This document shows, piece by piece, positions 52,615 through 61,529 of a DNA stretch of 64,000 bases. A program made the translations under genes and the position numbers. Numbering within the stretch: position 1 is the first letter of the stretch; the number at the start of each line of letters is the position of its first letter. The notes under the pieces were generated by a model. That model was not told where the DNA came from and made no database searches. It saw nothing but the letters and a program-made list of their open reading frames with translations. This DNA comes from G963662905 sp963676725 (GTDB lineage: Bacteria > Bacteroidota > Bacteroidia > Bacteroidales > WRLA01), in NCBI GenBank assembly GCA_963676725.1, contig OY781463.1, positions 1,798,001-1,862,000 on the forward strand, written 5' to 3'.

Positions 52615-53763
52615 ATGTCTGTTCAAATAAAAGAAGTAAATAGCACCTCAGAATTAAAGGAATTTGTCCGGCTTCCTTTTCGTATCTATGAGGGGAATCA
52701 ATACTGGGTGCCGCCTGTTGTAGAGCAGGAAATGAATATTTTCACAGAAAAAAACCCGGTTTTGGAATTCTGCGACCTTAAACTTTGGCTGGCTTATAAA
52801 GACGGGAAAGCAGTAGGACGCATCGCCGGGATAATAAACAATGAATATATTGCCAAATGGGGCAAAAAACATGCCCGTTTTGGCTGGTTCGACCTTATCG
52901 ACGATCAGGAAGTTAGTAAAGAACTGTTTCAGGCATTGGAAGAATGGGTTATCCGTAATGGTATGGAAGCCGTGCACGGACCGCTTGGTTTCACGGATTT
53001 TGATACGGAAGGCATCCTTATCGAAGGCTTTGATCAATTGGCCACTATTGTTGAACGCTACAACCATGCTTATTATCAGGAACACATATTAAATCAAGGA
53101 TACAGAAAGGATGCCGATTGGGTGGAATATCTCATAGAAATCCCAAATCAAGTGCCCGAAAAAATTAAAAGGGTAGCAAACTATGTGCAAAACAAGCATA
53201 AACTTACTGAAGCTGTTCTAAAAAGCCCTGAAGATACAAAGAAATATTTGCCGGAAATCGTTTCCATTATCAACGAAATTTATGGGCTACTCTATGGTTT
53301 TATCCCAATAAGCATGGAAATCATGGATTTTTATGTTTCTAAGTTTATTAATTATCTCGATCCGGAATTAGCAACAGTAATGCTTGACGAAAAGGGGAAA
53401 GTGGCAGCATTTGCTGTTACAATGCCTTCTGTATCAAAGTTTATGCAGAAATCGAAGGGAAAGGTTGATTTTGTGCAATTTATGCGCAATCGCAAAGAAA
53501 TCCTAAAAACAGATATTCTGGACATGTATTTTATTGGCGTTCGGCCCGAATATATCAATAAAGGAATCAGTGCTGTATTGATCAATAATATGGGACAAAA
53601 AATCATCAACAAAGGTTTCCGCTTTGCCGAAACAAATATAGAGTTTGAAAGCAATGAAGAAGTGCAATCTCTCTGGAAACATTTTAATTATACCTTGCAT
53701 AAACGCAGACGTTGCTTTATAAAATATTTCCTGAGCAGTACACGAAAAGAAGACAATATTTAA
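52615..53763 (+). CDS. GNAT-fold acyltransferase, candidate bacterial ceramide synthase (copy 1)
   Basis: This 382-residue protein has a C-terminal GNAT-like domain (DMYFIGVRPEYINKGISAVLINNMG, where RPEYxxxGxxxxL is the acyl-CoA-binding pattern). An N-terminal region begins IKEVNSTSELKEFVRLPFRIY. It starts 10 bp after spt. In Caulobacter, the ceramide synthase bCerS is a GNAT-like enzyme encoded with Spt. Position and fold make this the N-acylating step here, although the acyl donor and order of reactions are inferred. A second, clearly paralogous copy follows. Confidence 0.8.
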   Translation: MSVQIKEVNSTSELKEFVRLPFRIYEGNQYWVPPVVEQEMNIFTEKNPVLEFCDLKLWLAYKDGKAVGRIAGIINNEYIAKWGKKHARFGWFDLIDDQEVSKELFQALEEWVIRNGMEAVHGPLGFTDFDTEGILIEGFDQLATIVERYNHAYYQEHILNQGYRKDADWVEYLIEIPNQVPEKIKRVANYVQNKHKLTEAVLKSPEDTKKYLPEIVSIINEIYGLLYGFIPISMEIMDFYVSKFINYLDPELATVMLDEKGKVAAFAVTMPSVSKFMQKSKGKVDFVQFMRNRKEILKTDILDMYFIGVRPEYINKGISAVLINNMGQKIINKGFRFAETNIEFESNEEVQSLWKHFNYTLHKRRRCFIKYFLSSTRKEDNI

Positions 53764-53774
53764 TCGATCAGTCT

Positions 53775-54896
53775 ATGGCCATTGTGATTAAAGAAGTCAA
53801 AAGCAGAAAAGATCTTAAGGCTTTTATTCAATTTCAAATTGAACTTTATAAGGGCAATAAGTATTTTGTTCCTCCAATAATTATGGAAGAAGTGGAAACT
53901 TTTAATACAAAAAAAAATCCTGCTTTTGAATTCTGTGAAACAAAATTATGGATTGCAGAGAAAAATGGAAAAATAGCCGGACGCATTGCAGCTATCCTTA
54001 ATAAAAAAGCGAATGATGTTTGGAATACGGAATATCTGCGTTTTGGATGGATTGATTTTATAGATGATTTAGAGGTTTCTGCCGCACTTTTAGGTATCGT
54101 TGAGAATTGGGCCTTGGAACTCGGAATGAAAGCCGTACAAGGCCCTATGGGCTTTAGCGATATGGATAAAGAGGGAATGCTTATTGAAGGTTTTGAAGAA
54201 GAAGGAACCTTGGCGACCATGTACAATTTTCCTTATTATCCGGAACATCTTGAAAAGCTTGGCTATAAAAAAGATGCCGATTGGTTCGAATATGAATTAA
54301 TGGTGCCTGCTGTTGTGCCCGAACGGGTGAAACGCATTACCGAGATTGTTAAAAAGAAATTCGGATTGCGTATCCTTGAGCTGCAAAAGGCCAAAGACCT
54401 TCTACCCTATGCCGATCAAATATTTGAAGTGCTTAATAAGGCCTTCAAACCTATTTATGGCTTTGCAGGGCTTACAGACAAACAGAAAGAGTATTATACC
54501 AAGAAATATTTCAGCTATATCAAACCTCAGTATGTGCCTGTTATTGTTGATGCTGACGATAATGTAGTAGGATTTGGGATCACTATGCCATCGATGTCTA
54601 AGGCGCTTCAAAAAAGCAAGGGAAAGCTCTTCCCCTTTGGTTGGTATCATTTACTGAAAGCAATGAAAACGCATATAACCATTGATTTCTACCTTATTGG
54701 CATATTGCCCGAATACCAAAAAAAAGGAGTAAATGCATTGCTATTCGACTATTTGATTCCGGTTTACAATAAAGAAGGCTATATAAAAGCGGAAACAAAT
54801 GTAGAGTTGGAAACCAATGATATGGTCCGGCGTCAATGGGAAGGTTATGATTATCGCCAGCATAAAAAAAGGCGTGCCTACCTCAAAGAAATATAA
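53775..54896 (+). CDS. GNAT-fold acyltransferase, candidate bacterial ceramide synthase (copy 2)
   Basis: The start at 53775 aligns with the first copy (IKEVKSRKDLKAF against IKEVNSTSELKEF) and lies 11 bp after its stop. The frame opens earlier but overlaps copy 1 without similarity. The roughly 373-residue protein shares EFC-TKLWIAEKNGKIAGRIA, GFSDMDKEGMLIEGF and the GILPEYQKKGVNALLFDY acyl-CoA motif with copy 1. The two diverge along their whole length, so they are not a recent duplication and may use different acyl donors or acceptors. Its stop overlaps the next start (TAATG). Confidence 0.8.
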   Translation: MAIVIKEVKSRKDLKAFIQFQIELYKGNKYFVPPIIMEEVETFNTKKNPAFEFCETKLWIAEKNGKIAGRIAAILNKKANDVWNTEYLRFGWIDFIDDLEVSAALLGIVENWALELGMKAVQGPMGFSDMDKEGMLIEGFEEEGTLATMYNFPYYPEHLEKLGYKKDADWFEYELMVPAVVPERVKRITEIVKKKFGLRILELQKAKDLLPYADQIFEVLNKAFKPIYGFAGLTDKQKEYYTKKYFSYIKPQYVPVIVDADDNVVGFGITMPSMSKALQKSKGKLFPFGWYHLLKAMKTHITIDFYLIGILPEYQKKGVNALLFDYLIPVYNKEGYIKAETNVELETNDMVRRQWEGYDYRQHKKRRAYLKEI

Positions 54897-55903
54897 TGAA
54901 AAACATTCTTGTTACAGGTGCCAGCGGCTTTATCGGTAGTTTTTTAATCGAAGAGGCGCTTCAAAACGGCTATAAAGTATATGCAGCTGTGCGCAAAAGT
55001 AGCAGCACAAAATGGCTAAAACAGCCTGAAATTACCCTTGTCTATCCCGATTACAGCAGTCTGGATTCACTGATCAGCTTTTTTACGCAGCAAAAAAATA
55101 ATGGTATTTCCTTTGACTATATCATTCATAATGCAGGTGTTACGAAAGTTGCCAAGCGATCAGATTATTTTAAAGTAAACCAGGGCTTAACAGAAATGCT
55201 GATTGATGCCCTAGAGAAAAGTAGCTGCATTCCCGAAAAACTCGTTTTTATGAGCAGCCTAGCAGCACTTGGCCCGGGCAATGCAAAAACAATGAAACCT
55301 ATTGACCTCAATCAGAAACCGAATCCGCTTACATCTTATGCCAAAAGCAAGCTGGCTGCGGAGCAGTTTATAGAGAGCAAAATAAATATCCCCTGGGTCA
55401 TTATAAAACCAACAACCGTTTATGGTCCGCGAGAACAAGATTTATTGGTTTATTATAAAATGATCAATAAAGGAATTGAAGGATATATCGGGCTGAAAGA
55501 ACAACATCTGAGTTTTATCTATGTCAAAGATCTTGTTCGTCTGATCATCGGGCTGCTGCCACAAAAATCTATTGTCCATAAAAGATACATTGCCGCTGAC
55601 GGTTGTTCCTATACCAATCATGAATTGGGCGAATTGATTCGTAAGAATCTGAATAAAAAGACTTTTCGTTTTAAAATACCGATCTTGCTTGCAGGAATTG
55701 CTGCTTTTGGCTCAGAAATCTGGGGACGGATTATCGGACGTTTTCCTATTTTCAATTTTGAAAAATTAGCGGAATTAGGCAGTGTGAATTGGACCTGCGA
55801 TAATAATCCAATTCGGGAAGAATTAGGATTTATTCCGGAATATAATTTAGAAAGTGGTTTAGACGAAACCCTCGAATGGTGCAAAAAAAATGATTGGATT
55901 TAA
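54896..55903 (+). CDS. NAD-dependent epimerase-like reductase, candidate ceramide reductase
   Basis: This 335-residue extended SDR has the N-terminal GASGFIG nucleotide loop, HNAGVT, MSSLAALG and the catalytic YxxxK in SYAKSKLA. The C-terminal half is lipid-substrate-like rather than sugar-nucleotide-like (no clear UDP-binding motif). In Caulobacter, CerR, an epimerase-like SDR, reduces the 3-keto group during ceramide synthesis. Its position after SPT and two acyltransferases suggests the same role. A 3-beta-HSD or sugar epimerase remains possible. It is translationally coupled to the preceding gene. Confidence 0.85.
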   Translation: MKNILVTGASGFIGSFLIEEALQNGYKVYAAVRKSSSTKWLKQPEITLVYPDYSSLDSLISFFTQQKNNGISFDYIIHNAGVTKVAKRSDYFKVNQGLTEMLIDALEKSSCIPEKLVFMSSLAALGPGNAKTMKPIDLNQKPNPLTSYAKSKLAAEQFIESKINIPWVIIKPTTVYGPREQDLLVYYKMINKGIEGYIGLKEQHLSFIYVKDLVRLIIGLLPQKSIVHKRYIAADGCSYTNHELGELIRKNLNKKTFRFKIPILLAGIAAFGSEIWGRIIGRFPIFNFEKLAELGSVNWTCDNNPIREELGFIPEYNLESGLDETLEWCKKNDWI

Positions 55904-55952
55904 AGGCCTTCATCTTCTCGGCCTTAAAGTGCATTTATAAAAAATAAATCTT

Positions 55953-55960
55953 TATTTTTG
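55953..55960 (+). promoter_or_regulatory. Bacteroidota -7 box (TATTTTTG) for the headgroup operon
   Basis: TATTTTTG lies 48 bp before the start at 56008, in the 104-bp gap separating the ceramide operon from the next four overlapping genes. Confidence 0.5.
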
Positions 55961-56007
55961 CCACTTAATTCGGGATAAAAACCAGAAGTATCCCCTAGAA
56001 ACATCGA

Positions 56008-57063
56008 ATGAGCGAAAAAATATACTTAGACAGGAACGAAAATCATTTCGGTCCTGCTCCAAAATGCTTTAGGGTTTTGCAGAAACCCAACTTTAAAAAA
56101 CTTAGTGCATATTCGCGTGATTTCGCACGCGGTGTAAAAAGTAGATTAAGCGAACGTTTGGCTCAGGATTTCGAACTTCCTGAAAAGCAAATTTTGCTAG
56201 GTTATGGTGGCGAGGACATCCTAAAACAGGCCGTACATTGCTATTTACGTAAGGATGACACTATTATGATCCCTTCCCTTTCTTGGTGGTATTATAAGTC
56301 GATTGCCGCAGAAATGAGAGGAAAACAAGTAGAATATCCTATCTTTGAAGATGGTGATACCTATAGTTACGATGTAGAATCGCTTATAGATCTATACAAA
56401 AAGCATTTACCAAAAATTATTCTTATTGCTTCTCCAAACAATCCTACTGGAAACCGCCTTAAAGAAGAGGAACTTGAGCACATCCTGAAATCATGCCCCG
56501 AATCTGTAATTGTGTTGGATGAAGCCTATAGCCTATTTTATAATCAGGACAGAAAATATATTTCCCGATTAATAAAATCTTACCCAAATTTATTGATTAT
56601 CAGGACATTTAGCAAGTATTATGCACTTGCTGGAATGCGTATTGGTTATGCCTTTATGGGTGAACAATTAGCTCATTTTGAAAAATTTAGTGCACGCTAC
56701 TTGGGCTACAACCGTTTATCGGAGCGTATTGCATTAGCAGCACTCGATTCTGATGATTATTATCAAGATATGCGCCTAAAGATGCAGGAAGACACGGAAC
56801 AATATTTTAATGTATTGAATAAATTGCCCGGTTTCAAAGCATATCGTTCTTATGCAAATTTTATCCTCGTAAAAATTCCTGAAGAAGTGAAAGCTCCCCT
56901 TAAAGAATTTTTGGAAGGCAAAAATTTGATTATCAAGTTTATGAACGAAGAAGTATTGAATACTCATCTGCGCATAAGCATTGGCACACCAAAAGAAAAT
57001 GCCCGCCTGATCAAAGCTTTCAGGCAATTTGCCAGGAAGAAACTCAACTATGAGCTGGCTTAA
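56008..57063 (+). CDS. HisC/CobD-like PLP enzyme (aminotransferase or phosphoamino-acid decarboxylase)
   Basis: This 351-residue fold-type I PLP enzyme has DRNENHFGP at the N-terminus, SPNNPTGN, VLDEAY, the Schiff-base Lys203 in TFSKYYALAGMRIGYAF and a C-terminal LRISIGT arginine. The family includes histidinol-phosphate aminotransferase and threonine-phosphate (and serine-phosphate) decarboxylases, which share phosphate-binding arginines. It lacks his-operon neighbours. Because it is followed by a CDP-alcohol phosphotransferase and a cytidylyltransferase, it may make a phosphorylated amino alcohol such as phosphoethanolamine. That is inference; a transaminase for a phosphonate headgroup is an alternative. 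It overlaps the next gene by 14 bp. Confidence 0.85.
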   Translation: MSEKIYLDRNENHFGPAPKCFRVLQKPNFKKLSAYSRDFARGVKSRLSERLAQDFELPEKQILLGYGGEDILKQAVHCYLRKDDTIMIPSLSWWYYKSIAAEMRGKQVEYPIFEDGDTYSYDVESLIDLYKKHLPKIILIASPNNPTGNRLKEEELEHILKSCPESVIVLDEAYSLFYNQDRKYISRLIKSYPNLLIIRTFSKYYALAGMRIGYAFMGEQLAHFEKFSARYLGYNRLSERIALAALDSDDYYQDMRLKMQEDTEQYFNVLNKLPGFKAYRSYANFILVKIPEEVKAPLKEFLEGKNLIIKFMNEEVLNTHLRISIGTPKENARLIKAFRQFARKKLNYELA

Positions 57064-57940
57064 AGAATACAAATCCTCCTTAAAGCGCACAGAGGTTGAA
57101 GAAATATTGGATTTAATCCTCTATCGCCCTTTGGGTTTTTTGATCGTGAAATTGGTTTTACCAACAAAACTAACACCCAATCAATTAACCCTTATTGCGC
57201 TGGTTTTTGGGCTTATTGCCGGAATTTTTTATGCTTGCGGTAGCAGTGAATGCCTGTTATGGGCAGCGTTGATGTATCTGATGTTTAATGCTTTTGATTG
57301 TGCCGATGGGATGTTGGCCAGAATTAAGCACAATGGCACGCCAACGGGTCGTATTATTGATGGCGTTGCAGATTATTTCAGTGGAATTTTTGTCTTCACG
57401 GGCATTGCTCTTGGTGTGATTATCCCGGCAGGAATGCCCATTTGGTTTTGGCTGATATTTGCCGGAGGTATTCTGAGTATTGTGGTTCACTCAGTTAGTG
57501 TAGATTATTACCGCAACCGTTTTATCGATATCGTATCAAAAAAACCTGTGAGCCTTGCTGAAGAACTGCAAGAATTCAAAGAAGAGCTAGCCTCGATGAA
57601 ACAAAGAAAATGCTGCCCCCTCTCTCGTACTTTATTAAAAACCTATATCAATTATATGGGCGTACAAAAAGGGGTTACAGGGAAACAAAAAACCGAAAGG
57701 TATATTATAAAGCATTGTTATAATGAGTTTTATAATAAAAATATTCTGCTAATCCGCTTTTGGACATTCTTGGGGCCAACCACGCAAATTAGCAGTCTGA
57801 TCATTTTTAGCCTAATAGGCCGTGTGGATCTATTTTTTTATTGGATGCTCATTCCTGCTAATCTCTATTATCTTATTCTTAAAATCGTTCAATTATACAC
57901 CGATAAACAGATTAAAAAATGCCTGCCATCACAGCCGTAA
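57050..57940 (+). CDS. CDP-alcohol phosphatidyltransferase-family membrane enzyme
   Basis: From the ATG at 57050 the protein has about 296 residues with six hydrophobic segments. It contains the complete family motif DCADGMLARIKHNGTPTGRIID, continuing GVAD, that is DxxDGxxAR(x8)GxxxDxxxD with the metal-binding aspartates. These enzymes exchange CMP for a lipid or alcohol hydroxyl in the inner membrane. Next to a cytidylyltransferase it could attach a CDP-activated headgroup to ceramide or diacylglycerol. A charged cytoplasmic loop of about 60 residues interrupts the second half. It overlaps the preceding gene by 14 bp and the next by 22 bp. Confidence 0.9.
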   Translation: MSWLKEYKSSLKRTEVEEILDLILYRPLGFLIVKLVLPTKLTPNQLTLIALVFGLIAGIFYACGSSECLLWAALMYLMFNAFDCADGMLARIKHNGTPTGRIIDGVADYFSGIFVFTGIALGVIIPAGMPIWFWLIFAGGILSIVVHSVSVDYYRNRFIDIVSKKPVSLAEELQEFKEELASMKQRKCCPLSRTLLKTYINYMGVQKGVTGKQKTERYIIKHCYNEFYNKNILLIRFWTFLGPTTQISSLIIFSLIGRVDLFFYWMLIPANLYYLILKIVQLYTDKQIKKCLPSQP

Positions 57941-58668
57941 TTCTTGCAGCCGGTATCGCCCAAAGGTTGCGTCCCCTTACCGACCATACTCCGAAATGCC
58001 TTCTTGAGGCCGGAGGGAAAGCAATTTTAGGCCATATGCTTGATCAGCTATCGAAAAATGGCATAAATAATATCATTATGGTTACGGGTTATCGGGAGGA
58101 AATGATCCAAGATTATGTAAAGAAATTTTATCCTGATCTCACGGTAAAATTTATTACTAATCCTGTTTATGATTGCACGAATAATATCTATAGCCTTTGG
58201 CTGGCAGAAGCTGAATTAAAAGAAAAGCCCTTTCTCCTTCTTGATAGTGATATTGTTTTTGATCATCGTATAATTAAAGCATTACTTGAGTCAGAACACG
58301 ATAACTGCTTAGCAATTAATTCTAATTATACCCTTGGGGAAGAAGAAATAAAAGTAGTTTGCACTGACAATAATCGTATACGGAATATCAGTAAAATTGT
58401 TGATCCGGCAACTGCTTTGGGCGAATCAATCGGCATAGAACTCTTCGGTTCTGAAGGCAGCAAAGCGATATTTGCGGAAATAGAACAGCTTATTGAAAGC
58501 GAAAAAGGTCGTAATTTATTTTACGAATTTGCTTTTGAATTGGCGATTCAAAATGGAATGCCCTTATTTGCTGTTGATACGAGCCATTATCCATCCATGG
58601 AAATTGATTTCAAGGAAGATTTTGAAAAAGCGGCTCAGGAAGTCATACCAAAAATACAACAGTTATGA
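57919..58668 (+). CDS. LicC-like nucleotidyltransferase (candidate phospho-amino-alcohol cytidylyltransferase)
   Basis: This 249-residue GT-A fold nucleotidyltransferase has ILAAGIAQRLRPLTDHTPK (NTP-binding loop with Arg and Lys), the YDCTNNIYSL motif and the LLDSDIVF metal site. The GESIGIELF and MEIDFKEDFEKA segments follow the phosphocholine cytidylyltransferase family (LicC, PntC and inositol-phosphate cytidylyltransferases) rather than hexose-1-phosphate enzymes. It would activate a phosphorylated headgroup with CTP for the adjacent CDP-alcohol transferase. The substrate is not determined. It overlaps both flanking genes. Confidence 0.87.
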   Translation: MPAITAVILAAGIAQRLRPLTDHTPKCLLEAGGKAILGHMLDQLSKNGINNIIMVTGYREEMIQDYVKKFYPDLTVKFITNPVYDCTNNIYSLWLAEAELKEKPFLLLDSDIVFDHRIIKALLESEHDNCLAINSNYTLGEEEIKVVCTDNNRIRNISKIVDPATALGESIGIELFGSEGSKAIFAEIEQLIESEKGRNLFYEFAFELAIQNGMPLFAVDTSHYPSMEIDFKEDFEKAAQEVIPKIQQL

Positions 58669-59474
58669 CAGAAAGCCTATTTACACTGGCAATAGCAGGA
58701 CTTATTGCAGGTTTTATTTTTTCGATGCCTGTAGCAGGCCCCATTAGTATATTGATTACCAGTAATGCACTCAAAGGCAGGCTCCACTACTGCCGAAAAG
58801 CTGCCATCGGGGCATCCTTTGCCGATTTTGTTTATGTTTTTATTGCTGTTCTTGGGCTAACAAGCCTTTATAGCGTTTATCGCCCTGCCATTCCCTATAT
58901 TCTTGGTGGTGGCTCCATTTTTCTTTTTGCTTTAGGTGTAAAAATAATCCGAACAAAGCTGAGTCTGGAAAATTTAGAAGACACCTCTATCCTCAAAGAC
59001 AAGGATATAAATAAAGGCGGTTTCCGCACAGGATTTCTAATTAATATGCTCAATCCTACCCTCTTTCTTGGATGGCTAACCAGTTCCTTTTTTATCATCA
59101 CATTTATTGCTTCATTGGGATTTAATACCGGCGGCTTAGACACTGTTTTGGATAGCAATGTAAAGGCTATCAATAAAATAGAAGAACAAAACTCTCAAAA
59201 TGAAGACACTGCTGCCTTCCATGAAAATGCGAAAGTCCTTCAGGAAGAAATTCGTGAAAGCTCGAAAGGAAGCGCTTGGAAGCTCAGTGCCACCTATGCT
59301 TTTTTCTTAAGTTTGGGAAGTATTATCTGGTTTCTGCTGTTTGCCCAATTTCTTGTTAAAAACCGCCAAAGGATCAAAATTGGTATAGTAAACCGTACTA
59401 TTCACATCCTCGGGACTGTCCTTTGTGGGTTTGGGATTTTCCTTGCATGGAAATCTATTGATATTATTTTTTAG
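58665..59474 (+). CDS. LysE/RhtB-family membrane transporter
   Basis: This 269-residue LysE-superfamily protein has six predicted helices. The N-terminal SMPVAGPISILI is a variant of the family GPG motif, and a long soluble insert sits between helices 3 and 4 (residues about 165-205). Members export amino acids or small amino compounds. Here it closes the putative headgroup operon (4-bp overlap) and could handle an amino-alcohol or lipid precursor. Lipid flipping is a more speculative option. Confidence 0.85.
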   Translation: MTESLFTLAIAGLIAGFIFSMPVAGPISILITSNALKGRLHYCRKAAIGASFADFVYVFIAVLGLTSLYSVYRPAIPYILGGGSIFLFALGVKIIRTKLSLENLEDTSILKDKDINKGGFRTGFLINMLNPTLFLGWLTSSFFIITFIASLGFNTGGLDTVLDSNVKAINKIEEQNSQNEDTAAFHENAKVLQEEIRESSKGSAWKLSATYAFFLSLGSIIWFLLFAQFLVKNRQRIKIGIVNRTIHILGTVLCGFGIFLAWKSIDIIF

Positions 59475-59547
59475 TTAAAAGCAAGATTATATCAATTTTC
59501 TAGCAGCTTTTACCCCCGACGATCTCCATCCCCCAGACGGAAATCCT

Positions 59548-59555
59548 TATCTTTG
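59548..59555 (+). promoter_or_regulatory. Bacteroidota -7 box (TATCTTTG) for tal
   Basis: TATCTTTG lies 18 bp before the transaldolase ATG at 59574 and rules against the earlier in-frame start at 59553. Confidence 0.55.
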
Positions 59556-59573
59556 CCCTTTAAATCTACATCC

Positions 59574-60533
59574 ATGAATACATTAGATCAATTAAAACAA
59601 TACACTACTGTTGTTGCCGATACCGGCGATTTTAACTCCATCCTTGAATACAAGCCACAGGATGCAACAACAAATCCTTCGCTAATTTTTCAGGCAGCCA
59701 GCGATGAAAAATACCAATCATTGATACACAGGGCAATAGAAAAATCCAAAGATGCCTCACTGAGCTTTGACCAGCAAATAGAAGCAGCAATGGAACGCCT
59801 TTCTATTGAATTTGGCCTCGAAATATTAAAGATTGTTCCCGGTCGTGTAAGTACCGAAGTTGATGCAAACCTGAGCTTTGACCGGGATGCTACCCTAAGC
59901 AAAGCAAGAAAATTAATTGCACTTTATGAGGCTGAAGGCTGTTCGCGTGAGCGCATCCTCATTAAAGTTGCTGCTACTTGGGAAGGAATACGTGCTGCTG
60001 AAATCCTTGAAAAAGAGAATATTCGCACAAATCTTACCTTATTGTTCAGTCAGGTGCAAGCAATTGCCTGTGCCGAAGCCGGTGTGCAATTAATCTCCCC
60101 TTTTGTGGGCAGAATACTCGATTGGCATAAAAAAGATCAGGGCGTAGATCAAATTCCAGCGCAGCAAGATCCGGGTGTTCTTTCTGTCCACTCAATCTTC
60201 AACTACTATAAGAAATTTGATTATAAAACAGAAATAATGGGTGCCAGCTTCCGCAATACTGGGGAAATTCTTGAATTAGCCGGCTGTGACCTGTTAACAA
60301 TCAGTCCATCACTTCTTAAGGAACTGCAATCATCAGAAACTGTCATCACACCAAAATTAATTTCGGAAGAAGCACAATCAATGACGATTGAACAGATTTC
60401 CCCTGATGAGAAGATGTTCCGATGGATGCTTAACGAAGACGCAATGGCTACAGAAAAACTCTCAGAAGGCATTCGCAAATTTAATGCCGACCGATTAAAG
60501 CTCGAAAAACTAATCGCAAAACTAATGGCCTGA
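59574..60533 (+). CDS. tal: Transaldolase
   Basis: From the ATG at 59574 the protein has about 319 residues, typical of E. coli-type TalB. Motifs are DATTNPSLI, GRVSTEVDA, the Schiff-base Lys in RILIKVAATWEG and the NLTLLFS and SPFVGRILDW segments. It moves a dihydroxyacetone unit between sedoheptulose 7-phosphate and glyceraldehyde 3-phosphate in the non-oxidative pentose phosphate pathway. Its promoter box lies 18 bp upstream. The glutaminase gene follows after 13 bp, so the two are probably co-transcribed. Confidence 0.96.
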   Translation: MNTLDQLKQYTTVVADTGDFNSILEYKPQDATTNPSLIFQAASDEKYQSLIHRAIEKSKDASLSFDQQIEAAMERLSIEFGLEILKIVPGRVSTEVDANLSFDRDATLSKARKLIALYEAEGCSRERILIKVAATWEGIRAAEILEKENIRTNLTLLFSQVQAIACAEAGVQLISPFVGRILDWHKKDQGVDQIPAQQDPGVLSVHSIFNYYKKFDYKTEIMGASFRNTGEILELAGCDLLTISPSLLKELQSSETVITPKLISEEAQSMTIEQISPDEKMFRWMLNEDAMATEKLSEGIRKFNADRLKLEKLIAKLMA

Positions 60534-60546
60534 CATTTCAATAAAA

Positions 60547-61464
60547 ATGACTGATTACCAAATTATTCTGAACGAAATCATGGAAGGGGCTGCATTAGAA
60601 AGCCCCTTTGGTTCATTGGCATCCTATATTCCGGAACTTGAAAACGTTGAGCCGGATAAATTGGGGGTTCATTTGCATTGCCTGAACGGGCATCATTTTG
60701 GATATGGTGATCATGAAGAGAAATTCAGCATTCAGAGTATTTCAAAAGTCTTTGGGTTAACCATGGCCTACCGTTTACGTTCCGAAAAAATCTGGCAGCG
60801 TTTGGGTGTTGAACCTTCAGGAAATCCATTTAACTCACTCGTACAGCTTGAATACGAAAACGGCATTCCGAGAAACCCGTTTATTAATGCAGGAGCTTTA
60901 GTAATCAGCGATATATTATTAAGTGAATTAGAAAATCCAATTCAGGATTTGCTCGATTTTGTACGCATGCTTGCCGGCCATAATAATATTGAGTACGATA
61001 AAGCAGTAATTGCTTCAGAACGTGAGCATTCGTGGAGAAATGCTGCTTTGGTAAATCTGATGAAATCTTTTGGGAACATAGAAAATTCTATTGATGATGT
61101 TCTTAATTTCTATATTCATCAGTGCTCCATGAGCATGAGCTGCAAAGAATTAAGTCATAGCTTTTTACTCTTTGCCAGCCACGGACTTCTGCCCTATTCT
61201 GATGAACGGATATTAAGCCATAGCCAAACAAAGCGTATTAATGCAGTAATGCAAAGCTGTGGGTTTTATGATGAAGCCGGTGAATTTGCTTTTCGGGTAG
61301 GGCTGCCAGGCAAAAGTGGCGTTGGAGGTGGGATTGTTGCTGTTCATCCGGGGAAGTATAGCGTAGCTGTATGGAGCCCTAGATTAAACAAACACGGCAA
61401 TAGCCATTTAGGCATGAAAATCCTTGAAGAATTTACAACAAAAAGCACCCATTCTATTTTTTAA
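60547..61464 (+). CDS. glsA: Glutaminase A
   Basis: This 305-residue serine-dependent beta-lactamase-like glutaminase has the catalytic Ser64-x-x-Lys67 (SISK), NPFINAGAL, YNxxV-like and GLPGKSGVGGGI motifs. It hydrolyses glutamine to glutamate and ammonia. Its 13-bp spacing from tal suggests a shared transcript. It converges on the SpoIIE phosphatase gene with a 65-bp gap. Confidence 0.95.
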   Translation: MTDYQIILNEIMEGAALESPFGSLASYIPELENVEPDKLGVHLHCLNGHHFGYGDHEEKFSIQSISKVFGLTMAYRLRSEKIWQRLGVEPSGNPFNSLVQLEYENGIPRNPFINAGALVISDILLSELENPIQDLLDFVRMLAGHNNIEYDKAVIASEREHSWRNAALVNLMKSFGNIENSIDDVLNFYIHQCSMSMSCKELSHSFLLFASHGLLPYSDERILSHSQTKRINAVMQSCGFYDEAGEFAFRVGLPGKSGVGGGIVAVHPGKYSVAVWSPRLNKHGNSHLGMKILEEFTTKSTHSIF

Positions 61465-61529
61465 GCGCTTGTCCCTAAAAATGGGTTTACTAAGCATTTA
61501 AATTAGTCGAAGAACTAAAAATCAAGCTT

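Noticed and set aside
55903..55935. Intrinsic terminator after the ceramide operon
   Set aside because: AAGGCC/GGCCTT arms can pair, but there is no following T-run, so termination here is doubtful.
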